Shown piece after piece: positions 1 to 11,115 of a DNA stretch of 64,000 bases. Within the stretch, counting starts at the first letter, position 1, and every line of letters starts with the position of its first letter. Made by a program: the position numbers and the translations under genes. A model generated the notes under the pieces. That model saw nothing but the letters and a program-made list of their open reading frames with translations, was not told the origin of the DNA and made no database searches. The DNA is taken from NCBI GenBank assembly GCA_011316305.1, contig SAUG01000020.1:434001-498000 (forward strand), written 5' to 3'. This DNA comes from Rusavskia elegans. Taxonomy: Eukaryota > Ascomycota > Lecanoromycetes > Teloschistales > Teloschistaceae.

Positions 1-350
1 ACCCGGATCGAATTCGGGTAACCGCTAAGTCTTTTATATATATAATAAATCTATATATATATTATATTTTAATTTTTATTATAGATAATATATTAAACTA
101 ATCTATTTAATCTATCTAGAGCCTTTCTAGCTAGCGTAATTAATTAATTAGAATTTTTTTAAATAATTTATATAATTTTTATACTAGAGTTATATAAATT
201 ATATGGATTTAGTAAATTTATTAAATTAGATTAGATTATATAATCCGACCCGAAATTTAAATCGGATCGAATTATAGAATTTTCTAATCCGATTCGGATC
301 GGATCAGATTAGTTAACCCGGGTTCGAAATTCGACCCGACGGTCAGTCTA
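1..350 (+). mobile_element. Family M MITE, right part only
   Basis: Right-hand portion of a hAT-like MITE; its left end lies before the window. It ends with the G-type terminus (GACGGTCAGTCTA, normally GACGGCCAGTCTA), preceded by subterminal CCCGGGTTCGAAATTCGACC. The interior shows the family core around CTAGCTAGCGTAATTAATTA at about 128-150. The target duplication cannot be tested because the left flank is missing. Confidence 0.8.
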
Positions 351-398
351 TATATTCTAATAGTATAAAGTAAAAAATTTATTTTTATTATTTATTAA

Positions 399-903
399 TA
401 GATTGGCTGTCGAATCGGATTTCGAATTCGAATTAATTAATTCGATTCGATTTGAATCGAATTTTATAATCCGATCTAATTTAATTCGAATCCGCTAAAT
501 ACTAAATTCTAGTATAAAAGTTGAAGTTTTAATATAATTTCTATTACAAATTACTAAAAATATTTTGAATAATTAATTATATTAACTATAAAGTTTCAAA
601 TTAAATAAAATATTATATTTAAATATATTATTTTTATAATAAAAAAGATATATTTATTTAGTTAATTTGTTTTGATTTTGGTACCCGGTAAACCAATGGT
701 TCGATAAACAAATCAAGCGTTAGTATACCAGTATTGAAAAAAGACATTTTAATACATTAAATATATTATAATAATAAAAGATTTTAGCTAATCAAATCGA
801 ATTTTAATCGGATATTCGGATTTAAACCGAATTCGACTATTTAATAGATCGGATTAATTCGATCTATTAAAATCGGATTAGATTTTCGATAATTCGATGA
901 AAA
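399..903 (-). mobile_element. Family M MITE, right terminus missing
   Basis: It starts with the G-type terminus (TAGATTGGCTGTCGAATCGG) and runs to about 903, where the expected T-type end (about 25 bp) is missing and the next M copy starts at once. A 125-bp Z fragment is inserted inside it. No 8-bp duplication of flank TTTATTAA is seen at 903. The outer flanks of the 399-1336 composite match at 6 of 8 positions, so the two copies may be a recombinant chimera. Confidence 0.7.
632..756 (-). mobile_element. Z element, short truncated copy
   Basis: A 125-bp insertion flanked by a perfect 13-bp duplication, TTAAATATATTAT (619-631 and 757-769). It keeps only the conserved Z terminus (GGTACCCGGTAAACCAATGG and the following CAAATCAAGCGTTAGTATAC) and lacks the rest of the 0.9-kb element. 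Strand is assigned so that the retained, A-rich end is 3', as expected for a 5'-truncated retroposon. An internal deletion of a DNA transposon is an alternative. Confidence 0.7.
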
Positions 904-1336
904 TAGACTGGCTATTTCGGTACGGATTCCTGTCGATATCTAGAACTCGATCCGATTTTTTAATAGATCGAACCGATTCGATTTACTAAATAGTCGGTTC
1001 CGAGATAAATTCGAAAATCCGATAGAAATCTATTAAATTTTTATTATAATTTAAATATAATATATATTATTATTTTATAAATTCTATATTAGTAATATAT
1101 CTAGATTATAAATTTAGTCCAAATAGAATCTTTTTAGCTAGTACAGTTAATTAATTAGAATTTTTTAAAATAAGTAGATATAATTTTTATACTAGAATTA
1201 TATTTTTATACTAGTATTTAGTTTTCAAGTAGTTCCGAATCGGGTCGGGTCGGTTTCTCGACTAGAAATCGAAAATCTATCGGTTCGAATCTAGGATACG
1301 AACCCGGGTTCGAAATCCGATCCGACGGCCAGTCTA
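904..1336 (+). mobile_element. Family M MITE, complete ends
   Basis: The T-type left end (TAGACTGGCTATTTCGGTAC) and G-type right end (CCGACGGCCAGTCTA) are both present, 433 bp. The core TTTTTAGCTAGTACAGTTAATTAATTAG lies near 1131. Flanks GATGAAAA and TTTTTGAA do not match, so the insertion boundary with the preceding copy has been rearranged. Confidence 0.8.
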
Positions 1337-2317
1337 TTTTTGAATATTCGAAAATTTTACTAATATATAGATAATATTCATCGAATGTTCATCGAATATT
1401 TATCGAATATTCTAGAATATACTAGAATATCGTCGAGGTAGACGTATATCTCGAAACGGGATATAGAAATACCCGATTCGAATCTATTTTAAATAGATTC
1501 GAATCGGATTTAAATCGGACTTTATAAAAATTAATCTAATTTAAAAACTTTCGAATTGAATAAAATAATAAACGATTGAATCTAATTATTACTTTCGTAT
1601 TCGTATTTAAATAATTTACGAATACTATATTATAATAATAATCTTTAGTCTAATAATTCGATTTTTCTATAGTTATCCCGCCCGCTAGATTTAAAATATT
1701 TAATAAATAAATTATTATTTATTCCGTAGATTAATTTATTTTTAAACATCTTTTAATTCTATAATAAAAATCTCTAAAGAAAATAAAACTTTTAATTAAT
1801 TACTAGAAAAAAAAATTATTAATAGATTATATATTTCTTTTCGTATTATCTAGATAGATTTTAATTTTTCTATTACTAATAAATTCTAGCGACAAAATAA
1901 TCTGCTATAATAATCGGATCTATTCTACTAGTCGGATTTTTAGAATTCGAATATTTCGAAGATCGATTTCCCTAAATATTGAAAGATTAACTATATATTT
2001 AATATTAGTTATTTAGTTTCAATAATATAATATTAATTAAAAAACTCTTTTTACTTTTAAAAGAAATATAATACAAATTTTCTAAAATATATTTCGAATA
2101 GCTACTATAATTATAGCTAAATAAAAAAAATAATCTTTATAATATATTCGATTATTTTAATAGATACTATTTCAATCTAGTAATATTTTAATTCTAATCA
2201 AACTACTAGAATATAGCGTACTATTAGTAGAAAAAATTTCGTATTCTTTCCGATATTACAGTCTTTATAGTCTAAGTAATTTCTAGCTTTTAAAGAAAAT
2301 AAATACGTAAAGTAAAT
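1337..2317. other. RIPped AT-rich sequence, nothing recognised
   Basis: No ORF, RNA gene or repeat shared with the rest of the window was recognised, apart from a short tandem repeat near 1377. Composition matches the RIPped surroundings. Confidence 0.6.
1377..1410. repeat. 11-bp tandem repeat, three units
   Basis: Three consecutive units of TTCATCGAATR, followed by related TAGAATATAC units. It is a short local array with no visible link to a mobile element. Confidence 0.6.
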
Positions 2318-2683
2318 AGTCCTCGGAACGGGTTAGATTTGATCGGATTTTAGAATTTCTAATCCGATTTGAAGCGGGTTAGAATATCTTCGGGTTAAAT
2401 TATAAACGAGTTAGAATATAAACGGGTTCTCGCGGGTTTATCTCGTTTAAAAAACGAATTAATTAATTCCCGCGCTAATATAGGCGCTAAATAAGCGTAA
2501 GTAGACTTTTCTAGTAATTTAATTAAAAAAAAAGCTAGAATCTGATTAGCTACTAATTTAGCGCCTATATATAAATAATAGAAATTAATTTTAAATATTA
2601 CTATTTTTAGAAAATTTCGATCCGAACCTGTTTGGATCGGATTCGGGTCGGGAATTTCTATATTCCGTTTCGAAAAACAGAAG
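2318..2683. mobile_element. Family N MITE, copy 1
   Basis: A second inverted-repeat family, about 365 bp, shared with 12212-12699. The left end is CTCGGAACGGGTTAGA; the right end (ATTCCGTTTCGAAAAACAG) is its degenerate inverse. Inside is a perfect 14-bp inverted repeat, ATATAGGCGCTAAA (2478-2491) and TTTAGCGCCTATAT (2557-2570), able to form a hairpin. Target duplications were not resolved, so the superfamily is unknown. Confidence 0.7.
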
Positions 2684-2911
2684 TAAAAAATATTATATAC
2701 TATTAGATTTATACTATTTTGTAGATTTAGTTAATATTTATATTAAATTCTTGATATTTTTTATAGTCTATATTCTATAAATATTATTACTATTAAATCA
2801 ATCATTTTCGAAAATTTTTTTAATACGACGTATTAAAGTTATATCTTTTTATTATAGAAATATTCGGTTTATATATATAGTATATAAATTAGATACTAGC
2901 TATAATAATCG

Positions 2912-3058
2912 TTTTAATCGATAGAAAAAACTTAGATATTAGTTTTGGTCTTCGAAGGATTCGAACCCCCGATCCGTCGGATTTAATTCTACTAACCCCG
3001 AAGAACGTTAGATCCGCTAGACCTTCAGATCACGCAGTCTACCACTACGCCACTTAGA
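2912..3058 (-). mobile_element. tRNA-derived SINE, head fragment
   Basis: On the minus strand this carries the tRNA-like head of the SINE seen whole at 40762 and 57136: an A-box-like TGGCGTAGTGGTAG and a perfect B box GGTTCGAATCC, followed by about 35 nt of shared body ending at ATCGATTAAAAC. The remaining body of about 280 bp is absent. It could be misread as a tRNA gene, but acceptor pairing is poor and the spacing is too long. Confidence 0.65.
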
Positions 3059-4392
3059 TCTTTAATATTTTTATTTAATAAAGTTTTAGATAAAATAATT
3101 GTTTACTTTTTCTATTTTTATAAATAAATGTTTCAGTTCGATTATTTTAACGAGACGATCTCTACTCTTCTAATATTACTTTTAACTAATATATTTTTTT
3201 TTATTTTAAAATTATTTATTTATTCGAATATAATTATTAACCAAATTATCGCCGATTAACGTTTAATTTAGTTATTATATTTAGTTTCTATCGTATTAGA
3301 ATTTATCTATTGAATTAGTCTATAGATTTACTATAGATCGTTTATATTTGATTATAAAAGTTTAATCCGAGTCTAATAATTTTAGAATCTTTTATAATAA
3401 ATCTATATCAAATTATTAAATTTGCTATTCCAAAATTCTACTAAATTTATTATATCGATTTGAACAATTTATATAATAGTTTAAAATCGTATAAAAAAAA
3501 TTTACTTTAAAAATAGAAACTAGATAATATAAAGTTAAAGATAAAAAAAAAAGTATTAAAAAACGATAAATAAAAAAAAGAAACTAGAACGTTAGTAATC
3601 TAAAATTATTTGAATTTATAATAATTTAAAAAAGAAATTTACTATTATAATATATTAAATGAAAACTTTAAAAAAAATAATAAATGAAATTCTTTATATT
3701 TTTATATTCTATTTCGTTTTTATATTATTCTATTATTATAACTATAGATTATTCCGATAATAATATCGTAAACAGTTTATAAAAATCGATATATTAGATT
3801 ATTTTTAAATAATATTTAAATTATAAATAATATCGTTTCGGTTAATATAATAGACTTCTTTTCTTTTATTTACTTCGTAATAAACGGCGTTAAATCTGAA
3901 ATTAAAAATAGTTATATCGGAAAAATTTAAATCTAGATAATATATTTAGAAATAAAAGAAAAAATTGACTTTTAAAAAATAATAGTCTAAAAGCTATTAG
4001 TATTATATTAATAAATATAAAAATCGAAAATTTTTTAAAAAATCTATATTCTATTAAAGATTATAAAAGAGACGCGATGAATACTAGTACTTTTATAATT
4101 AATATATAGTATTCTATAATAGTGATCTAATTATCTAATATAATTGGTATTTTAATAGATTATAGTATTCTAAAATTTATAATAAAAAAGGAAAAAAGTG
4201 GTATATTAAATCGAATCAATATATATTTATCGCTTTCTACCGTAGATTTTTCTAAACGATTTTGATAAAATTTTAGAAAAAAATAAATATCGTATTCTAT
4301 TATAGATTGAATTAATAATTAGTATACTTCTTTTACTAGCGTTTTTAAAAGTCTAAATATATAAATAAAGAGATAATTCGTATTTGAAAGCC
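3059..4392. other. RIPped sequence upstream of the Copia element
   Basis: No feature is securely recognised. A stretch near 4110-4300 reads without TGA stops in one plus frame, but this means little in RIPped DNA. The last bases before the Copia LTR (GAAAGCC) resemble the sequence before the 3' LTR (AAAAACC), so this stretch could include the tail of another, recombined Copia copy. Confidence 0.4.
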
Positions 4393-4605
4393 TGTATGGC
4401 GGGATTATTATAAAAGAGTTATCTGAATTTCTCTAAAATAGTCGCTGAGATTACGTGACTTGCCTATTGAAATATAGAATCTACTCTATTAGATTTAGCG
4501 TATTTTGGTAACGGCTATATTCTATATAATTTAATAATTCTATAGATTTTACTTTTTTTATATTTTAATTAATACGATTATATATCTATATCTAATCGTT
4601 CTATA
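4393..4605 (+). repeat. Copia 5' LTR
   Basis: 213 bp, beginning TGTATGGCGGGATTATTATA and ending CTAATCGTTCTATA. It aligns end to end with 8961-9173, where the last bases are CCACA; the difference is CpA-to-TpA RIP change. The sequence after it (GTTATAAACTCTGATAC) could be a half-tRNA-Met primer site, but this is uncertain. Confidence 0.85.
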
Positions 4606-4659
4606 GTTATAAACTCTGATACCGCAGGCTAAAGCGATTTCTAGTAACCTTTATCGGTA

Positions 4660-7600
4660 TATATTTATTATATTAGAAAGAGTTATCTATCTAAGCGATA
4701 AATAGAAGAATTTTTTACCGCGACCTTTACTATTAGTAGAAGAAAATTTTTACTACAGCTCTACTAGGAATAATTATATAAAATAGTTAATTTACTAGAA
4801 TATCTATTAAATAATTAAAAGGAAGAGTAATTTACTTTATAGTTACGAGCTTAAACTATACGCTAGCGAATATAAAGAAAAATTTCGTTACTAGATATTT
4901 CTTTTTCTTTTAATATTACTCTAGCTTCTACGAGCGTTTAAATATCTTTCTATATTATTAATATAGTATCTAAACGATCTATCGTCCTTGTTTAAATTAA
5001 GGATTAGAACCAATAGATCGCGATTATTAAAGTTAAAGTAGTTTAAACCCGTATTTAGAATTATATCGATCCTTCTTAATATAATAAGCTTTAATAAAGA
5101 TAAGAACTAACTTTTTCGGCGTATATACCGCCGATAGAAATTCCTCTATTGGGTATAGCGATCTAGAAATAAATTAGTATAATATAAAAAGTTTATAAAG
5201 ATACTAAACACCGCTATAAATAATTATATAATAGATATAAAAAAGAATAGAAAGCTATCGCTAGTATAATTAACTTTATCTACGAAAACGTTTTAGCAGT
5301 ATTCCTTAGATTCGTTAAACCTTATCTATAAAACCTGCTACGAATATTATAATCTAGAATTATATCTATCGACTCCGCCAAAATTATAGAAACAGAGCAG
5401 TAGTATATAAAGCTATCTATAGATTCTATAAAAAACTAAAGTATTAAAATATAGCTCGATAAATACTCGTAGATATATTTTTAGGCTAAGTATATTAGAA
5501 TTTCAAAAGTTAAAAATACTAGAAAAATATTAAAAAATTTTATTTTTATTATCTATAATCTAGCTTCTACTCTTTCGTAGAATTATAAATTTAGATCTAA
5601 CTTTATTATAGATTACGAAAAATAATATTATAAGTTTATCGAAGAATTCTATAACTACGTTCGCCTCTATAATTTTAAAATCTCTAACGTCTATACTATA
5701 TTTACTACTATAGAAGATAATAATAGTAATACCGACGCGGATAAAGATAAAAATAAAGAAAAAGATAAAGAAAAAGATAGCAATTCTTCTTCTAAAGATA
5801 ATAATAAGCCGTCGAAATATATTTATAGCCGGAATTATTTCTCTAAAAAATACTACTATATTATAGAATACTATAGATAGAGTTATCCGAAAAAGCTAGC
5901 CAGCTTTAAATTTAAAATAGGAAAAATAAAAAAGGTTAAAAATAAATTCGACAGCGATAAAGAAATATAGAAAAAGTATAAAAACTCTATTTAACCCGCG
6001 AAGAAAGAATACGAAAACGATAAAAAAGACGATAAATTAGTATCTACTGGCGTTTTACTAGCTACTTTTCTAGGAACCTTCGTTATTAATTATTTCCTTC
6101 GTTTATTTTAGGTTTTTAACGGTAGTTCCGTAATTAATCTATATAATAATACTATAGCCTATCGTTTTATTAAAGATCGAAATTATACTAACGGCTTATA
6201 TATTATTATAGATAAAGGACCGATACCTATTATAGTATACGGAAGTATTATAGTTAATATTAATTTACTAAATAGTAAAATACTATTAAAACTTTCTAAT
6301 ATAAACTATATTTCTAATTTTATAATTAATTTAGTTTCGGAAGAATATATATAGAAGAAGGATAACCTTTTTAAAAATTCTAAAACTGTTTATATTAAAC
6401 GTAACGGAAAGATAATTATTAAATATAAAATAATTAGTAAATTATCTATACTAGAAGATAATATAAAAAGATATAAAGACGTCGTTCTACCGTCTTTCGC
6501 TGTAGTTAAATCGGATATAACTAAGGACTGGTAATAGCTACTCGTTTACGCCGCCGATAAAACTATCTAGTATCTATAGTAAGCAGCTAAAAGAATAGAG
6601 ATTACGGATAAAATTAAAGTATTATTAACTAATAAATACGTAATATACGCAGTCTCCAAAGCCTATCAGATTATTTCAATCTCTTTACGCAAGTCAGAGG
6701 ACTCCGACGAGTCTTTCTATCGTGTCACCTACGATATGATCCCACTGACGAGGGCACTCCTCTCACAAAGGCAATAGAACAGCTTGGCGAACTAGTTTAA
6801 ATAGATATATAGTTATTTAATAGCAGGTTAATATTCGATAAAAATATACCTAGATCTTTTAAAGATAACGAAGATCCTTTTCCGCCTACTTCTACGTTTT
6901 TAGAGCTAAAGAGAACTCGTAGCCTAAATAAACTATACTATATTAAAGATAATATTATTTTTCCAGGCGTTATATACCGTCGAAAAAAGACTAATAAAGT
7001 AAATAAAGTCGAAGAAACAGCTATTAAAAAGACTATAAAGAAATTAAAACGGAGCAAGGTTTATATAACTCTTTTTTAATATACAGCTAGCGGAATTCCT
7101 ATAGTATTCTTTATAGTATTCGCCGCCTATTTTCCTATTCGTATAATATACGAAGATAGTATTCTAATACCTGACTATTAATCTCTTCTACTAGAAACGC
7201 GGTATTATCGTAATTAACTACTACCGGAGCCTCGTTTTTAGAACGATATATTAAAATATCCGCTTATAGAAGGATTTATAGAAGCCGTTTAAATCGAAAA
7301 AAAAAAGCTATAGGATAAAAATATCTAAAAGAAAGTAGTATTCGATACTATAGTTTAAAATAATAAAAAGTCTATTCTTTTTATATTAGTTTTTAAATAT
7401 AAATTCGATAAATAAGGTTATCTAACTAAATTAAAGGTACGCCTATATATTAGAAGTAATCTTTAGAATATCGATACTAATATCTATATTACTACTTTAG
7501 CGATTTATATTATTTAGATATTTATAGCTATCGTTACGTATTTTAGATTCTAAACCAGATAGTATAATACAATTAATATCTTCCCTAATTACAATATTAA

Positions 7601-8862
7601 TAAGCTTACCTATATAAAGTCTCTATTAGGTTAGAAAAGATCGAAGTCTATTCTTTTATAATTTTTTAAAACGTTCTATAGCCTAAAGTAGTCGCCGGCG
7701 CTATAGTTTTACTATTTTTCGAATGTTCTAGCAAATCTAAAATTCTTAGCGGTATCCGAAACCGAATATTTATTCGTTTATAAATATATAATATTATTCT
7801 TTTTTATAGTTAATATTAATATTATCTTCGACAACCGCTATATATAATATATTAAAGAATTTTAGGTGAAGTTTTTTGTACGCTATAAAATAAAATACCT
7901 AGACGAAATATTATAGTTTTTAGAAATTCGTATTACTTGCGATCGCGAAATCTATAAACTATTATTATATCAAGATTTATATATCGATAAAATATAAAAA
8001 AATATTATATTAACTTTTTAAATAAAGTTGCTAAAATTCTATTTATTAGCTCCGAAACGCTTATTAAAAATATAGGTACAGCCGAATTTCAATCAATTCC
8101 ACTCTATTAGTAGTTAGTCGGATTATTTAATATTATAGTAATCGTTACTCGCGCTAATATCAGTTATACCGCTTTAAAGTTTTTAGAATTTTCAACGAAT
8201 CTAATAGAACGTTATCTAGAATTAGTAATTAAAACTCTATAGTATTAGGATATTATAGGTTCTATTTAATTATCTTCGATATTTATATAACCGATCCAAA
8301 TATATTATTTATCGTTTTATCGGACGCTTTATTCGTAGACGATCTAGTAATTCGGCGAAGCTCGTAGAGCTACGTATTTAAATTATTCGGCGGAATAATA
8401 GACTAGAAAGCTTTAAAGTAGAAAACAGTTATAACAAATTTAATTAAAGTCGAATTCCTTATAACTACCGCTAGCGGAAAAAAATTCTTATAGTAAAATC
8501 GGTTCTTTAAAAAAATATTATTTAATCTAGGCTATAAACCGTATATCTAAATTAATAATATATAAACGATATAAACATTTTAAAACGTTAATTTATAATT
8601 CGTAACGAAGTTCCGCTATATTAATATTTATTATTACTAGCTATACTAGAAGATTCGTAATAGAAATATATCTATTAGATATATAGTTTCCGCAGTAATT
8701 CTAGTAGATAGTCTTACGAAGACTCTTCCGATTTAATATTATAAAGAATTTATAAGCTTACTAGGGCTCCAAAATCTATTTCTAAAAGAACGTTATAATA
8801 GCAATTCTTCCGCCGCCGCTTCCAGCGCTCTAAACGTCGCTAATATATCTAAATTCGGATAA
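4660..8862 (+). pseudogene. Copia gag-pol, degraded
   Basis: Gag occupies about 4660-6000. A Lys/Asp/Glu-rich stretch near 5730-5790 precedes a decayed CCHC knuckle (5810-5880) whose Cys codons now read Tyr. A protease-like segment follows (about 6110-6530). An integrase zinc-finger remnant (SKAYQI, FYRVTYD) is near 6655-6750, then the frame shifts. The RT side resumes with the LPEPRF-type lead-in (about 7215), a KARLVARG-like motif (about 7430) and a decayed YVDD box near 7805-7840. RNase H runs to about 8720. The frame ends GGATAA at 8862, but that TAA may itself be a RIPped Gln codon. Dozens of TAA/TAG stops make it non-functional. Confidence 0.85.
6650..6790 (+). other. RIP-spared patch at integrase deletion
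   Basis: About 140 bp inside the Copia pol region keep ordinary composition and many CA/TG dinucleotides (for example CGCAAGTCAGAGG and CTCTCACAAAGGCAATAG), unlike both sides. The left part reads as the end of the integrase zinc-finger domain, then the frame shifts and the sequence reads as the region well downstream of integrase. So the patch spans an internal deletion of the DDE core. Confidence 0.75.
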
Positions 8863-8960
8863 ATTAAATAGGAAAATAAAGTTTATAATAATATATAGCA
8901 GCGAGAAATAGAGTTAAGATTAAAAATATAAGTAATCGATTCTGAAAGAATATAAAAACC

Positions 8961-9173
8961 TATATAGCGGGATTATTATAAAAGAATTATTTAAATTTCT
9001 CTAAAATAGTTGATAAAATTACGTAACTTGTCTATTTAAATATAATACCTACCCTATTAGGTTCAGCGTATTCAAGTAACGGCTATATTTTATATAATTT
9101 AGCAATTCTATAGATTTTACTTCTCGTATATCTTAATCAATACGATTATACATCTACATCTAATCGTTCCACA
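8961..9173 (+). repeat. Copia 3' LTR
   Basis: 213 bp matching the 5' LTR at 4393. It is preceded by a purine-rich stretch (CTGAAAGAATATAAAAACC) suitable as a polypurine tract. It ends CGTTCCACA, so it kept the CA that the 5' copy lost to RIP. Confidence 0.85.
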
Positions 9174-9479
9174 ATATTGATTTTAAAAATAGATTTATTT
9201 ACTAGTACGTAGACCGGCCGTCGGATCGGATTTTAAATCCGGGTTAAAGAAATCGATCTGATCTAAATTGATTCCGATTTTTTTAGATAACGATTTAATT
9301 TTTTGAGTCGAATCCGGATTTCCGGATTTAATCCGCTAAAACTACTAAGTTCTAGTATAAATATATAATTCTTTTTCTATATTAAAATAGATTAATTTAA
9401 TATGATTTAAATTCAGTATTAGTATAATAATATATATAGGTAATATATTCCTTTTAGACTATTACTATTCGATTTATAT

Positions 9480-10560
9480 AATTAGTTAAATAGTTTAATA
9501 TTTCTTTCTATATCTTTATTTTTATTTTTTTTCTATATTTTTATTATTATCTACTTCTATTTCTTCTTCTATATCTTTATTCTAACTATTAAAATTAACA
9601 CTTCTAGCTAAATCTTTATTATTTCTAAGTTTAATATTATCCTATATAGAAGAATATCTCTCTATTATCTAATCCTTTTTATTAACTTTAGTAATATTAT
9701 TACTATTTTTAATTTCTTTTCTATAAAGAGATTTAATATATTTATTAGCCGTATTTCCGCTATAACTAAATTCTTTAGTAAAAGTTATCTATTTTTCTAG
9801 AGGGTCTAGAATTCTAGCAGATTAAAATTCTTAGAGGCCGATATAATAAATTACTCGTTATTAGATAAAATTAACGTTTAGGGCTATATATTTCGTTAAA
9901 ATTACTTTATTCGGACCGTTAATAGCGATATTAGACTAGAAAAAGTATTAGAAATAAATATTTTTATACTAGATAGCTCTATTTATATTCGATATATTAT
10001 TCTAATATATTACTTTACTTTAGATCTATTTTATCTATTTAATAGTTATCGTTTTTTCTATTTCTTCTATAAAAGCTTTAGTACGTAGATCGTTTTTATA
10101 ATAGAATATTATATATAGATCAGTATTTAATATAATATATATTACTTTATTATATTACTTTAAATTCCCTTTTCGATTCTATAATCTTTTTTCTAATTTC
10201 TAGTATTCTATTTTAATACGGCCTTTATCTCTATATCTATATTTTTCTAGAAATTGGTTTCTTTAAATTCTTTAAAGTATTTATATATTATAATATAGTC
10301 TATATTCTATTTTTTATAGAATTTATATTCGATATTAGATTACTTTTTACCGCGTTTATAGTTTATAATTAATTTAAATTTTATAGTTAGTAGTTTTAAT
10401 TTAGATATAGTAGATAGTATATTAAGAAATATAATAGAATAATATTATTAATAGCTATAGAAATATCTAAAAACTCTATATATTATAGTAGTAAAATACG
10501 TTAGAAATTTATAGAAGTATATAGACTCGCTTAAAATTCTAACCTTCTAGCCGTAGTATA
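9480..10560 (-). pseudogene. Unrecognised degraded ORF inside large M element
   Basis: One minus-strand frame can be followed for about 350 residues if TAA/TAG are taken as RIPped Gln codons. The readable part includes AINGPNKVILTKYIALNV, then RILDPLEKQITFTKEFSYSG, then a hydrophilic Lys/Glu/Asn-rich C-terminus near 9510-9600. I do not recognise the family. The M ends suggest a transposase, but nothing in the residues proves this. The gene would begin further right, beyond the MITE inserted at 10792. Confidence 0.45.
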
Positions 10561-10791
10561 GCCGACGATTATTTAAATGATTTTATTATATTTCTAATTT
10601 TCCTTTTAAAAAATTAATTACTATAATAAAATATTAATATACTATATACCGTATTATATTATTTTTTACTCTATTATTAATTATTTGTATTTTTGGTTTA
10701 TTATAGCGTAATATATAGTATATATAAATCTAATTAAAGGTAATATATTAAAATAATTCAATTAATTATATAATAATATTAAAATTGTTTT

Positions 10792-11115
10792 TAAACTAGC
10801 TGTCGGATCGGATTTCGAATCCGAATTAACTAATCCGATCGGATTTCGGGTTTTAAATTATAATCCGATCCGATCTACTAAAATCACTAAGCTCTAGTAT
10901 AAAAATATAAAGCTAATATAACTGTTATATAAATTTACTAAATAATTTCTTATTAATTAACCATATTAGCTAGAAAATCTATAGTAAAATTGAATATATT
11001 ATTTGGATATATAACTTTTATATATTTATTAAAATATATATTTTTTAAATATATAATATAATTAGATCGTATATCCGACTGTTCGACGGAAATCCGATCC
11101 GAACCGGCCAATCTA
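10792..11115 (-). mobile_element. Family M MITE, 324 bp
   Basis: A compact complete copy nested in the 9210-12044 element. Termini TAAACTAGCTGTCGGATCGG and GAACCGGCCAATCTA are flanked by a perfect 8-bp duplication, ATTGTTTT (10784-10791, 11116-11123). It is one of the clearest demonstrations that family M makes 8-bp duplications. Confidence 0.93.

Larger units (their letters stand above)
4393..9173 (+). mobile_element. Ty1/Copia LTR retrotransposon, RIP-inactivated
   Basis: A complete-ended Copia element of about 4.8 kb with two equal-length LTRs and a plus-strand Gag-Pol reading region. Gag, a zinc knuckle, a protease-like segment, reverse transcriptase and RNase H can all be followed when TAA/TAG are read as former Gln codons. 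The integrase core is missing. Flanks AAGCC and ATATT do not form a matching 5-bp duplication, so post-insertion rearrangement or LTR recombination is likely. It cannot make protein. Confidence 0.88.
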
